A stretch of DNA of 64,000 bases from Blastococcus sp. TF02A-35 (lineage in GTDB: Bacteria; Actinomycetota; Actinomycetes; Mycobacteriales; Geodermatophilaceae), in assembly GCF_004571075.1 (NCBI RefSeq), contig NZ_SPQP01000002.1:1-64000 (forward strand). The letters are read 5' to 3'. Positions 1-8,220 of this stretch are shown one piece after another. The first letter of the stretch is position 1, and every line of letters starts with the position of its first letter. Position numbers and translations under genes: made by a program. A model generated the notes under the pieces. The model saw nothing but the letters and a program-made list of their open reading frames with translations, was not told the DNA's origin and made no database searches.

Positions 1-1
1 G

Positions 2-817
2 CTCGTCCGTCTTCGTCTCGCGGTCCAGTACGACGGGACCGCCTTCCACGGGTGGGCGCGCCAGCCGTCCCTGCGCACGGTCCAGGAGGAGCTGGAGCGG
101 GGGCTGGCCACCGTGCTGCGCCGACCCGTCGAGCTGACCGTCGCCGGGCGGACCGACGCGGGGGTGCACGCCACCGGTCAGGTCGTGCACTGCGACGTGC
201 CCGCCCCGCTGTGGGAGGAGCAGGCCCCGAAGCTCCTCCGCAGGCTGCGCGGGGTCCTGCCCTCCGACGTCGCCGTGCGCGCGGTCACCGAGGCGCACCC
301 GGACTTCGACGCCCGGTTCGGCGCGCTGGCCCGGCACTACGTCTACCGGCTCACCGACGAGCCGGCCGGCGCCCCTCCGCTGCGCAGGTCGGACACCGTC
401 GCCTGGCCCCGGCGGCTGGACGCAGCCGCCATGGACCTGGCCGCGGGCCTGCTGCTGGGCGAGAACGACTTCGCCGCCTACTGCAAGCGGCGCGAGGGGG
501 CCACGACCGTGCGCACGCTGCTGCGGCTCACCGTCGAGCGCCGGCGCGAGGACGACGGCGGCGAGGTGGTGCGCATCGACGCCTCGGCCGACGCCTTCTG
601 CCACTCGATGGTCCGCAGCCTCGTCGGCGGGCTGGTCGCCGTGGGGGAGGGGCGCCGCCCGCTGGACTGGCCCGCGGGCCTGCTGAGCCGCACCGAGCGG
701 GCCAGCGAGGTGCCGGTGGCCCCCGCCCACGGGCTGACGCTGGTCGCGGTCGACTACCCGGCCGACGACGAGCTCGCCGCCCGCACCCGCGTCACCCGCG
801 CCCGCCGGGGCGAGTGA
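2..817 (+). CDS. truA: tRNA pseudouridine(38-40) synthase, 5' end cut by window edge
   Basis: TruA converts uridines 38-40 of the tRNA anticodon arm to pseudouridine. The frame is open from base 2, so the start codon lies outside the window; 271 codons are visible and the complete family protein is about 270 residues, so only a few N-terminal residues are missing. The hallmark [12 protein letters not shown] is present, with the catalytic Asp at residue 52 of the fragment, and the C-terminal half carries [13 protein letters not shown]. It ends 10 bp before the convergent SDR gene. Confidence 0.95.
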   Translation, partial: LVRLRLAVQYDGTAFHGWARQPSLRTVQEELERGLATVLRRPVELTVAGRTDAGVHATGQVVHCDVPAPLWEEQAPKLLRRLRGVLPSDVAVRAVTEAHPDFDARFGALARHYVYRLTDEPAGAPPLRRSDTVAWPRRLDAAAMDLAAGLLLGENDFAAYCKRREGATTVRTLLRLTVERRREDDGGEVVRIDASADAFCHSMVRSLVGGLVAVGEGRRPLDWPAGLLSRTERASEVPVAPAHGLTLVAVDYPADDELAARTRVTRARRGE

Positions 818-827
818 CCGCTCGGGT

Positions 828-1493
828 TCACGGCAGGGAGCGCACCGCGTCGTCGATCGGGGTGTCGCCGGAGACCAGCTCCACCACGGCCCCGTCGCGG
901 CCGGCGTCGAGGAGCGCGAGGAGGACCGCGGCGACGTCGTCCCGCGGGATGCTGCCGCGGTCGGCGTGCCGGGCCAGGGTCACCCGGCCGGTGCCCGGGT
1001 CGTCGGTGAGCCCGCCGGGACGGACCACCGTGACGGCGAGCGCCTCCCGCGCCAGCAGGTCCTGCTCGGCGGCCAGCTTCGCGCGCAGGTAGGCGGTGAA
1101 GACCTCGTCGACGCCGTCGGGCTGAGCGCCGTCGGCGACCAGGTCCACGCCCATCGACGACACCAGTACGTACCGGCGGACGCCGGCCCGCTCGGCGGCG
1201 TCGGCGAGCAGGACGGCGGCGGCGCGGTCGACGGTGTCCTTGCGGCCGGTGCCGCTGCCCGGGCCCGCCCCGGCGGCGAACACGACGGCGTCGGCGCCCG
1301 AGACCACCGCGGCCACGTCCTCGACGCCGGCCTGCTCCAGGTCCAGCACCGCCGGGGCCGTGCCGTCGGCCTCCAGGTCGGCCCGGTGGTCGGGGTTGCG
1401 GACGATCCCGGTGACGGAGTCCCCGCGGGCGGACAGCAGGCGGCCGAGGCGGCGGGCGATCTGGCCGTGGGCCCCGGCGATGACGATGCGCAT
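828..1493 (-). CDS. NAD(P)-binding atypical SDR-type protein
   Basis: A 221-residue Rossmann protein of the atypical short-chain dehydrogenase (NAD(P)H-binding) group. The N-terminus MRIVIAGAHGQIARRL gives the nucleotide-binding GxxGxxxR signature, and YVLVSSMGVD sits where the family's VxxSS strand is expected. No YxxxK catalytic pair is obvious, typical of sugar-epimerase-like atypical members. It starts 9 bp after the mobA stop on the same strand and is probably co-transcribed with it. The substrate cannot be deduced. Confidence 0.8.
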   Translation of the reverse strand: MRIVIAGAHGQIARRLGRLLSARGDSVTGIVRNPDHRADLEADGTAPAVLDLEQAGVEDVAAVVSGADAVVFAAGAGPGSGTGRKDTVDRAAAVLLADAAERAGVRRYVLVSSMGVDLVADGAQPDGVDEVFTAYLRAKLAAEQDLLAREALAVTVVRPGGLTDDPGTGRVTLARHADRGSIPRDDVAAVLLALLDAGRDGAVVELVSGDTPIDDAVRSLP

Positions 1494-1502
1494 GGGGGCG
1501 CC

Positions 1503-2093
1503 CTACCCGGGGCGCCGGGCGGCTACCTCCCGGGCGCTCGCCAGCTCCTCAGGTGTGTCGCAGTCCACCCACGGCGGCACGGAGCCGGGGGCGACGGGCG
1601 GACGGTGCCGGTCCACCTCCAGCCCGCCCAGCGCGTGGTGCAGCGCGGCCGGGGCCCCGGGGGCCGCCACGGCGCGGCGCAGGGCCGCCGTCCGCCAGAC
1701 GCCGAGCAGCAGCTGGTCACGGCCGGTGTCGTCGACGACGAGCACGCCGTCGGCCCGCAGGCCCCGGCGCAGCTCGGTGACCAGCTGCGCGGTGAGGAAG
1801 GGCAGGTCGGCGGCGAGCACGGCGACGACGTCCGTGTCGACGGCGGCGAGCCCCGCCCGCAGCGCGGCGACCGGTCCGCCTCCGGGCGGCTCCTCCCGGA
1901 CGACCACGACGCCCGGGGCCGTGGGCTGCGGGGGCCCGACCACCACCCGGAGCGCCGCGTCCGCCGCGGCGGCGAGGACGGCGGCCAGCATGGTGCGGCC
2001 ACCGACGTCCAGCTGCGGCTTCGCCTGCCCGCCCAGCCGCGCGGCACGGCCGCCGGCCAGCACCACGGCCGAGTACGGCGGCAGATCCTCCAT
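1503..2093 (-). CDS. mobA: Molybdenum cofactor guanylyltransferase (MobA-like)
   Basis: Likely attaches GMP to molybdopterin to give the guanine dinucleotide cofactor used by formate dehydrogenase-type enzymes. The 196-residue protein has the nucleotidyltransferase motif LAGGRAARLGGQAKP near residue 12, GGGPVAALRAGL, and the metal-binding region AADLPFL. The ATG at 2093 is chosen because TACGGT lies exactly 7 bases upstream, a leaderless arrangement. It is divergent from fdhD with only 42 bp between starts, so both probably share one regulatory region. Confidence 0.85.
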   Translation of the reverse strand: MEDLPPYSAVVLAGGRAARLGGQAKPQLDVGGRTMLAAVLAAAADAALRVVVGPPQPTAPGVVVVREEPPGGGPVAALRAGLAAVDTDVVAVLAADLPFLTAQLVTELRRGLRADGVLVVDDTGRDQLLLGVWRTAALRRAVAAPGAPAALHHALGGLEVDRHRPPVAPGSVPPWVDCDTPEELASAREVAARRPG

Positions 2094-2100
2094 GCGCAGC

Positions 2101-2106
2101 ACCGTA
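2101..2106 (-). promoter_or_regulatory. -10 element of leaderless mobA promoter
   Basis: TACGGT on the minus strand followed by 7 bases and the mobA ATG. Initiation 7 bases after a TANNNT hexamer would start the message at or next to the start codon. No clear -35 was found. Confidence 0.55.
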
Positions 2107-2122
2107 GGCCGCCGGGCCTGGG

Positions 2123-2128
2123 TACCGT
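2123..2128 (+). promoter_or_regulatory. -10 element of leaderless fdhD promoter
   Basis: TACCGT followed by 7 bases and the fdhD GTG at 2136. It lies back to back with the mobA -10 (2101-2106), so the two divergent promoters are only 16 bp apart and RNA polymerase binding at one may exclude the other. Confidence 0.55.
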
Positions 2129-2135
2129 CGCCCCC

Positions 2136-2966
2136 GTGGGACGAGTCACCAGCCGCACCCCGGTGCTGCGCATCCGCGGGCCGCAGCACACCACCCGGCC
2201 CGACACCGTGGCGGCCGAGGAGCCGCTGGAGATCCGGCTGGGCGGCACAGCGCTCGCCGTGACCATGCGGACGCCCGGCGACGACTTCGACCTGGTGCAC
2301 GGCTTCCTGGCCACCGAGGGGGTCATCACCGGGGCCGCCGACGTGGCCGGCCTGCGGTACTGCGACTCGGTCGACGCCGACGGCCGCAACACCTACAACG
2401 TGGTGGACGTCGACCTCGCGCCCGGCGTGCCCGTCCCGGACACCGGCCTGGAGCGGAACTTCTACACGTCGAGCTCGTGCGGGGTCTGCGGCAAGGCGAG
2501 CATCGACGCGATCCGCACCAGGACGACCTTCGACGTCGCCTCCGACGGGGCGCGGCTGCCGCTGGAGGTGCTGCTGGCCCTGCCGGACCGGCTGCGGGCC
2601 GAGCAGCAGGTGTTCGAGAAGACCGGCGGGCTGCACGCCGCGGGCCTGTTCACCGCCGAGGGCGAGCTGGTGGCGCTGCGCGAGGACGTCGGCCGGCACA
2701 ACGCGGTGGACAAGGTGGTCGGCGACGGCGTGCGCGCCGGTCGGCTGCCGCTGGCGGGGCACGTGCTCATGGTCAGCGGGCGGGCCAGCTTCGAGCTCAC
2801 CCAGAAGGCGGCCATGGCCGGCATCCCGGTGCTCGCCGCCGTCTCGGCGCCGTCGTCCCTGGCGGTGGAGCTCGCCCGCGAGGTCGGCATCACCCTGGTC
2901 GGCTTCCTGCGCGGCGACGGGTGCAACGTCTACACGCACCAGGAGCGGATCGTCCTCCCGGACTGA
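2136..2966 (+). CDS. fdhD: Formate dehydrogenase accessory sulfurtransferase FdhD
   Basis: FdhD passes sulfur from a cysteine desulfurase to the molybdenum cofactor of formate dehydrogenase. The 276-residue protein has the required CxxC in SSSCGVCGKASID, followed by LREDVGRHNAVDKVVG and the C-terminal RGDGCNVYT, all family hallmarks. The GTG at 2136 is preceded by a leaderless -10. No formate dehydrogenase gene is in the window; the partner enzyme must be elsewhere. The stop directly abuts the convergent moaB-like stop. Confidence 0.93.
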   Translation: MGRVTSRTPVLRIRGPQHTTRPDTVAAEEPLEIRLGGTALAVTMRTPGDDFDLVHGFLATEGVITGAADVAGLRYCDSVDADGRNTYNVVDVDLAPGVPVPDTGLERNFYTSSSCGVCGKASIDAIRTRTTFDVASDGARLPLEVLLALPDRLRAEQQVFEKTGGLHAAGLFTAEGELVALREDVGRHNAVDKVVGDGVRAGRLPLAGHVLMVSGRASFELTQKAAMAGIPVLAAVSAPSSLAVELAREVGITLVGFLRGDGCNVYTHQERIVLPD

Positions 2967-3461
2967 TCAGTGGTCGCCGCCGCGGAGCTGGCTGACCACG
3001 TGCGGCAGCAGCGGCCCGAGGACCGCCAGGCCGTCCTTCACGCCGCCGGTCGACCCCGGCAGGTTCACGATCAGCGTGCGCCCGGCCGTGCCGGCCAGCC
3101 CCCGAGAGAGGACCGCGGTCGGCACCCCGTTCTCGGCTCCGTACCGGCGGACCGCCTCGGCGATGCCCGGTGCCTCCCGGTCGAGGACCGCCCGGGTGGC
3201 CTCCGGGGTCACGTCGGTGGGGGACAGGCCGGTGCCGCCGGTCGTGACCACCAGGTCGACGCCCAGGTCGACGGCGTCCCGCAGCACCGCGGCCAGCTCC
3301 TCGACGTCGTCCGGGCGCACGTGCGGGCCCTCGACGGCGAAGCCGAGCTCGCGCAGCCCGGCCGCCAGAGCCTGGCCGCTGCGGTCCTCGTAGACGCCCG
3401 CGGAGGCCCGGTTCGACGCGGTGACGACGACGGCGCGCGCACCGGCCAGGGGGCTGCTCAC
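2967..3461 (-). CDS. moaB: MoaB/MogA family molybdenum cofactor protein
   Basis: The 164-residue protein is a molybdopterin-binding MoaB/Mog-type enzyme, expected to adenylate molybdopterin before molybdate insertion. TTGGTGLSPTDVTPEAT is the family signature, and AVLSRGLAGTAGRTLIVNLPGS matches its second conserved stretch. The GTG start overlaps the moaC stop by four bases (GTGA), making it the last gene of the moeA-moaC-moaB operon. Sequence alone does not separate the MogA and MoaB names. Confidence 0.9.
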   Translation of the reverse strand: MSSPLAGARAVVVTASNRASAGVYEDRSGQALAAGLRELGFAVEGPHVRPDDVEELAAVLRDAVDLGVDLVVTTGGTGLSPTDVTPEATRAVLDREAPGIAEAVRRYGAENGVPTAVLSRGLAGTAGRTLIVNLPGSTGGVKDGLAVLGPLLPHVVSQLRGGDH

Positions 3462-3931
3462 CGGGTCCACTCGCCGCTCTTGCCGCCGGTCTTCCGCAGC
3501 AGCCGGACGTCGGTGACGCTCGCCCGCGGGTCCACCGCCTTGACCATGTCGATCATGGTCAGGCCGGCCACGGAGACCGCAGTCAGCGCCTCCATCTCCA
3601 CCCCGGTCCGGTCGGCGGTGCGGGCGGTGGCGGTGATCTCCACGGCGTCGTCGGTGACCTCGATGTCCACGGTGACGCCGTGCAGGGCGATCGGGTGGCA
3701 CAGCGGCACGAGGTCCGGGGTCCGCTTGGCCCCGGCGATGCCGGCGATCCGCGCGACGGCGACGGCGTCGCCCTTGGGCACGCCCTTCCCGCGGAGCAGG
3801 TCGACGACCTCGGCGCTGACCAGCACCCGGCCGGCCGCGGTCGCCTCGCGGGCGGTGACCTGCTTGGCGCTGACGTCGACCATGCGGGCGGCGCCGGTCT
3901 CGTCCACGTGCGTGAGCCGCGGTCCGGTCAT
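3458..3931 (-). CDS. moaC: Cyclic pyranopterin monophosphate synthase MoaC
   Basis: MoaC, together with MoaA, turns GTP into cyclic pyranopterin monophosphate, the first molybdenum-cofactor intermediate. The 157-residue length is normal; visible motifs are VDVSAKQVTAREA, KGDAVAVARIAGI, LVPLCHPI and VEMEALTAVSVAGLTMIDMVKA with the conserved KAVD. It overlaps moeA by ATGA and moaB by GTGA. No moaA gene lies in the window. Confidence 0.95.
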   Translation of the reverse strand: MTGPRLTHVDETGAARMVDVSAKQVTAREATAAGRVLVSAEVVDLLRGKGVPKGDAVAVARIAGIAGAKRTPDLVPLCHPIALHGVTVDIEVTDDAVEITATARTADRTGVEMEALTAVSVAGLTMIDMVKAVDPRASVTDVRLLRKTGGKSGEWTR

Positions 3932-5130
3932 TGCAGGGCTCCTTCGATCAGCACCACGTCGACGTGCGCGCCGGCGGGCAGTTCGGTGACGTCCTCGGGG
4001 ACCACCACGAGGCAGTTGGCGCGGGCGAGGTGCGCCACCAGGTGCGAGCCGGGCCCGCCGACCTGGGAGACCTCGCCGCCGTCGTACCGGCCGCGCAGGA
4101 ACTGGCGCCTGCCCGCCGGGGAGCGCAGCGGCCCGGAGAGGCGCGCGGGGGCCCGCAGCCGGTCGGGGAAGGCGTGCCCGAGCGCCCGGCGCAGGGCCGG
4201 GCGGACGAACACCTCGAAGGACACGAAGGAGCTGACCGGGTTGCCCGGCAGCGTCACGACCGGGACGCCGTCGACGGTGCCGGCGCCCTGGGGACCGCCG
4301 GGCTGCATCGCCACCTTGCCGAACTCGACGGTACCCAGGGTGCGGAAGGCGTCCTTGACGACCTCGTACGCGCCGGCGCTCACCCCGCCGCTGGTGACCA
4401 GCAGGTCGGCCGAGGCCAGCTCCGCCCGGACGGTGGTGAGGAACTGGTCGACGTCGTCGGGCACGAAGTGCAGGCGCCGGGGGACGCCGCCGGCCTCCTC
4501 GACAGCGGCGGCCAGCAGCGTCGAGTTCGACTCGTAGATCTGCCCCCGCTGCAGCGGCCGGCCCGGCTCGACCAGCTCGCTGCCGGTGGACAGGACCAGC
4601 ACGCGGGGCCGGCGCCGGACGGTGAGCGCGGTGACCCCGACCGCCGCGGCCAGGCCCAGCTGCGCCGCGCCCAGCGGCGCCCCGGCGGACAGCGCGACGG
4701 TGCCCGCCGCGATGTCCTCACCGGCTCCGCGCAGGTGGCTGCCGACGGGTGGGCGGTCCCGGATCTCGACGACGTCGGTGCCGCCGTCGGTGAGCTCCAC
4801 CGGGACGACGACGTCGGCACCCGGCGGCAGCGGGGCACCGGTCATGATGCGGTGCACGGTGCCGGGTGCGAGCGCCACGACGTCGCTGCGGCCGGCGGGG
4901 ATGTCCTCGGCGACCGGCAGCCGCACGGGGCCGCCGTCGGGGCCGGCCAGCTCGGCCCAGCGGCCGGCGTACCCGTCCATCGCGGAGTTGTCGAAGCCGG
5001 GCAGCGGGACCTGCGCCACGACGTCGCGGGCCAGCACCCGCCCGTGCGCCTCGGCCAGCGGGACGGTCTCCTCCGGCATGGCCGGCAGCAGGGCGTTCAC
5101 CACCGCCTGGTGTTCCTCGACCGTGCGCAC
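3928..5130 (-). CDS. moeA: Molybdopterin molybdenumtransferase MoeA
   Basis: MoeA inserts molybdate into adenylated molybdopterin. The 400-residue protein shows PLPGFDNSAMDGYAGR near the N-terminus, GDxxx-type region IMTGAPLPPGADVVVPVE, VLVLSTGSELVEPG, LVTSGGVSAGAYEVVK and VTLPGNPVSSFVSFE, the standard order for the family. First gene of a three-gene operon with moaC and moaB. The start is GTG; a weak CAGGAT lies 6 bases upstream, which may be a leaderless -10. Confidence 0.95.
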   Translation of the reverse strand: MRTVEEHQAVVNALLPAMPEETVPLAEAHGRVLARDVVAQVPLPGFDNSAMDGYAGRWAELAGPDGGPVRLPVAEDIPAGRSDVVALAPGTVHRIMTGAPLPPGADVVVPVELTDGGTDVVEIRDRPPVGSHLRGAGEDIAAGTVALSAGAPLGAAQLGLAAAVGVTALTVRRRPRVLVLSTGSELVEPGRPLQRGQIYESNSTLLAAAVEEAGGVPRRLHFVPDDVDQFLTTVRAELASADLLVTSGGVSAGAYEVVKDAFRTLGTVEFGKVAMQPGGPQGAGTVDGVPVVTLPGNPVSSFVSFEVFVRPALRRALGHAFPDRLRAPARLSGPLRSPAGRRQFLRGRYDGGEVSQVGGPGSHLVAHLARANCLVVVPEDVTELPAGAHVDVVLIEGALQ

Positions 5131-5218
5131 CCGCCCATCCTGGCCGATCGTCCCTGCTGCCGGCCCGGCGGCCGCCGGTTACTGTCCCCGGGCACCGACG
5201 GAGAGACGGAGGACGGAC

Positions 5219-5704
5219 GTGGCGGAGATCGACCGGATGCTCGAGGCGAACGCAGCCTGGGCGGCGAGGTTCCCGGGCAGCAAGCCGGTGCGCCCGGCCC
5301 GCAAGGTGGCCGTGGTGGCCTGCATGGACGCGCGCATCCCGCTGTTCGGCGTCCTCGGCCTGGAGGTCGGCGACGCGCACGTGATCCGCAACGCCGGCGG
5401 GGTCGTCACCGAGGACGTCATCCGGTCGCTCACCATCAGCCAGCACGCGCTGGGCACCCGGGAGATCGTCCTGGTGCACCACACCGAGTGCGGCCTGCAG
5501 GCCACCGACGACATCTCCTTCGCCGACGCGGTCGAGAAGGCCACCGGCCGGCGCCCGCCGTGGGCGGCCCGGGCCTTCACCGACGTCGACGACGACGTCC
5601 GCGAGTCGATCCGGCTCATCAAGGAGAGCCCCTACCTGCTCTCGCACGAGGTGCGCGGCACGGTCTACGACGTCGACACGGGGCTGGTCCGCGAGGTCGC
5701 CTGA
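5219..5704 (+). CDS. Beta-class carbonic anhydrase
   Basis: Interconverts CO2 and bicarbonate with a zinc ion in the cytoplasm. The 161-residue protein has Cys35 and the Asp37/Arg39 dyad in CMDAR, and His88 and Cys91 in HHTECG, the complete beta-class ligand set with the small size of the mycobacterial Rv1284 type. The GTG start is fixed by GGAGG at 5208-5212, six bases upstream. TACTGT at 5180-5185 is a possible -10. It is divergent from moeA. Confidence 0.92.
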   Translation: MAEIDRMLEANAAWAARFPGSKPVRPARKVAVVACMDARIPLFGVLGLEVGDAHVIRNAGGVVTEDVIRSLTISQHALGTREIVLVHHTECGLQATDDISFADAVEKATGRRPPWAARAFTDVDDDVRESIRLIKESPYLLSHEVRGTVYDVDTGLVREVA

Positions 5705-5746
5705 CCCCTGCCCGCCGGCGGCGGGAGGGCGAGATCGCCCGGCTGG

Positions 5747-5834
5747 TATCGTGAACGGCTGGCGCGCGCGAGCCGGCTGGTGCTGCGCGCGTCGACCCAC
5801 GTCTCCCGTGCTCGGTGAGGCGAACCCACCAGCC
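5747..5834 (+). promoter_or_regulatory. rplM-rpsI promoter and structured leader
   Basis: TATCGT at 5747-5752 is the best -10, giving a leader of roughly 107 bases before rplM. Inside it GGCTGGTG (5775-5782) is perfectly complementary to CACCAGCC (5827-5834), closing a 44-base loop, and AGCCGGCT (5771-5778) is itself palindromic. In E. coli L13 represses its own operon through the leader; whether this leader does so is inference. Confidence 0.4.
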
Positions 5835-5866
5835 ACCCCGACGACGACGCAAGGAGTCGAGCGCCC

Positions 5867-6310
5867 GTGCGCACGTACACCCCCAAGCCCGGCGAGGTCG
5901 CCCGGGCCTGGCACGTCATCGACGCCACCGATGTGGTGCTCGGTCGACTGGCCAGCCAGACCGCGCAGCTGCTGCGCGGCAAGCACAAGCCCCAGTACGC
6001 CCCGCACGTCGACGTCGGCGACTTCGTCGTCATCGTCAACGCCGGCAAGGTCGCCCTGACCGGGTCGAAGCGGGACGACAAGCTCGCCTACCGGCACTCC
6101 GGTCACCCGGGTGGTCTCAAGACCATCAACGTGGGCGACCAGCTGCGCACGCACCCCGACCGCGTCATCGAGCGCGCGATCAAGGGCATGCTGCCGCACA
6201 ACACCCTCGGTCGGCAGATGCTCAAGAAGCTCAAGGTCTACGCCGGCCCCGAGCACCCGCACGCCGCGCAGGCGCCCACGAACTACGAGATCAAGCAGGT
6301 GGCCCAGTGA
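5867..6310 (+). CDS. rplM: 50S ribosomal protein L13
   Basis: L13 is an early-assembling large-subunit protein. The 147-residue sequence contains [41 protein letters not shown] and [17 protein letters not shown], as expected. The GTG start has AAGGAG about 11 bases upstream. Its stop overlaps the rpsI start (GTGA), so the two are translationally coupled as in other bacteria. Confidence 0.97.
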   Translation: MRTYTPKPGEVARAWHVIDATDVVLGRLASQTAQLLRGKHKPQYAPHVDVGDFVVIVNAGKVALTGSKRDDKLAYRHSGHPGGLKTINVGDQLRTHPDRVIERAIKGMLPHNTLGRQMLKKLKVYAGPEHPHAAQAPTNYEIKQVAQ

Positions 6311-6726
6311 CCAGCGCACTGACCGTGACCGACGCCGACGGGCGTCCGATCCAGACCGTCGGCCGCCGCAAGGAGGCCATCGTCCGGGTGCGCCTCCTGC
6401 CCGGCACCGGCCAGTTCAAGCTCAACGGCCGCACCCTCGAGGAGTACTTCCCGAACAAGGTGCACCAGCAGCTCATCCGTGAGCCGTTCGTGACCCTCGA
6501 GAAGGCCGAGCAGTACGACGTCGTCGGCCTGCTCAAGGGTGGCGGCGTCACCGGCCAGGCCGGTGCCCTCCGCCTGGCGATCGCCCGCGCCCTCATCGAG
6601 GTCGAGGCCGAGGACCGCCCGGCCCTCAAGAAGGCCGGCTTCCTGACCCGTGACGCTCGCGTCAAGGAGCGCAAGAAGTACGGGCTCAAGAAGGCCCGCA
6701 AGGCTCCTCAGTACTCCAAGCGCTGA
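6307..6726 (+). CDS. rpsI: 30S ribosomal protein S9
   Basis: S9 of the small subunit; its basic tail reaches the P-site tRNA. The 139-residue product carries [36 protein letters not shown] and the lysine/arginine-rich C-terminus ending in YSKR. The GTG start at 6307 lies in the four-base overlap with rplM. glmM follows 20 bp later. Confidence 0.97.
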   Translation: MTSALTVTDADGRPIQTVGRRKEAIVRVRLLPGTGQFKLNGRTLEEYFPNKVHQQLIREPFVTLEKAEQYDVVGLLKGGGVTGQAGALRLAIARALIEVEAEDRPALKKAGFLTRDARVKERKKYGLKKARKAPQYSKR

Positions 6727-6746
6727 CCGGCACGGCGGCGTCGTCC

Positions 6747-8090
6747 ATGGGGGGGAGACTCTTCGGGACCGACGGCGTCCGGGGTCGGGCCAACTCCGAC
6801 CTCACGCCGGAGCTGGCCCTCTCGGTGGCTCGTGCCGCCGCAGGCGTGCTCGCCGACCGCGACGGGGCCTCGCGTCCCGTCGCGGTCGTCGGCCGCGACC
6901 CCCGCGCCAGCGGGGAGATGCTCGAGGCCGCGGTCGTCGCGGGCCTCACGAGCGCCGGAGCCGAGGTGCTCCTGGCCGGCGTGGTCCCCACGCCGGCGCT
7001 GGCCTACCTGACCGGCCGCAGCGACGCCGACCTCGGCGTCATGATCTCGGCCAGCCACAACCCGATGCCCGACAACGGCATCAAGCTCTTCAGCCGGGGC
7101 GGGCACAAGCTCCCCGACGCCGTCGAGGCCGCCATCGAGCAGGCCGTCACCTCCGGCGTGACCGACGGGCACCGCCCGACCGGCGCCGCGATCGGCCGCG
7201 TCCAGGCGCTCACCGACGGCGTCGACTCCTACGTCGAGCACCTGCTGTCGACCGTGGACCGGCCGCTGTCCGGCCTCTCCGTGGTCGTCGACGGGGCGCA
7301 CGGCGCCGCCGCCGGTGCCGCTCCCGAGGTCTACCGCCGTGCCGGGGCCACCGTCCACGCCATCGGCTGCGAGCCCGACGGCTGGAACATCAACGACGGC
7401 ATCGGCTCGACCCACCTGGGCCCGCTCGTCAGCGCGGTGCGCGAGCACGGCGCGGACATCGGCATCGCCCACGACGGCGACGCCGACCGCTGCCTGGCCG
7501 TGACCGCCTCCGGCGAGGTCGTCGACGGCGACGCGATCCTGGCCATCTGCGCGCTGGCGCTGCACGAGCGCGGCGAACTGAGGTCCGACACCGTCGTGGC
7601 GACGGTGATGAGCAACCTGGGCTTCCACCACACGATGCGCGACGCAGGCATCGCCGTGCACACCACCGCCGTGGGCGACCGCTACGTGCTGGAGGCCCTC
7701 CGCGCGCGGGGGCTGAGCCTCGGCGGCGAGCAGAGCGGCCACCTCGTGTTCCTCGAGCACGCCACCACCGGCGACGGTCTGCTCACCGGCCTGTCCCTGC
7801 TCTCCCGCATGGCCGCGACCGGCTCCTCGCTGGCCGAGCTCGCCTCCGTCGTGCAGCGGCTCCCGCAGGTGCTCATCAACGTGCCCGTGCAGGACCGGCT
7901 CGCCGTCGCCGAGAGCGACGAGGTCGCCGCCGCGGTGAACGCGGTGGAGGAGGAGCTCGGCGACTCCGGCCGGGTGCTGCTGCGCCCGTCCGGGACCGAG
8001 CAGCTGGTGCGCGTCATGGTCGAGGCGCCCACGCAGGAGCAGGCCGACGCGGTCGCCCAGCGGCTGGCCGCCGTCGTCGCCGTCGTCTGA
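6747..8090 (+). CDS. glmM: Phosphoglucosamine mutase
   Basis: Converts glucosamine-6-phosphate to glucosamine-1-phosphate for peptidoglycan precursor UDP-GlcNAc. The 447-residue protein begins with [11 protein letters not shown]; the phosphoserine is Ser103 in ASHNP, the Mg-binding loop is DGDADR at residues 243-248, and the C-terminus has [13 protein letters not shown]. The downstream glmS supplies its substrate. No strong ribosome-binding site is visible; it may depend on read-through from rpsI, 20 bp upstream. Confidence 0.95.
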   Translation: MGGRLFGTDGVRGRANSDLTPELALSVARAAAGVLADRDGASRPVAVVGRDPRASGEMLEAAVVAGLTSAGAEVLLAGVVPTPALAYLTGRSDADLGVMISASHNPMPDNGIKLFSRGGHKLPDAVEAAIEQAVTSGVTDGHRPTGAAIGRVQALTDGVDSYVEHLLSTVDRPLSGLSVVVDGAHGAAAGAAPEVYRRAGATVHAIGCEPDGWNINDGIGSTHLGPLVSAVREHGADIGIAHDGDADRCLAVTASGEVVDGDAILAICALALHERGELRSDTVVATVMSNLGFHHTMRDAGIAVHTTAVGDRYVLEALRARGLSLGGEQSGHLVFLEHATTGDGLLTGLSLLSRMAATGSSLAELASVVQRLPQVLINVPVQDRLAVAESDEVAAAVNAVEEELGDSGRVLLRPSGTEQLVRVMVEAPTQEQADAVAQRLAAVVAVV

Positions 8091-8207
8091 CGGGCGGCGC
8101 CCGCGGTCCCGCGGGTGGCTGGTGGGCCGCGTGTGACGCAGGGCGAGCCGAGCAGCGCCCGGGGGGCCTGCGACGGCGTCGTTGACGGATCGGTCCGCCT
8201 CCGGCGG

Positions 8208-8213
8208 TATCCT
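8208..8213 (+). promoter_or_regulatory. -10 element of leaderless glmS promoter
   Basis: TATCCT is followed by 7 bases and the glmS ATG. TTGACG at 8182-8187 could be a -35, although the 20 bp spacer is long. The rest of the 130 bp glmM-glmS gap shows no ribozyme-like or other recognisable element. Confidence 0.6.
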
Positions 8214-8220
8214 CGGACCA

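Noticed and set aside
8091-8220. glmS ribozyme upstream of glmS
   Set aside because: The gap is only 130 bp, contains no ribozyme core that I recognise, and a leaderless promoter lies directly at the start codon.
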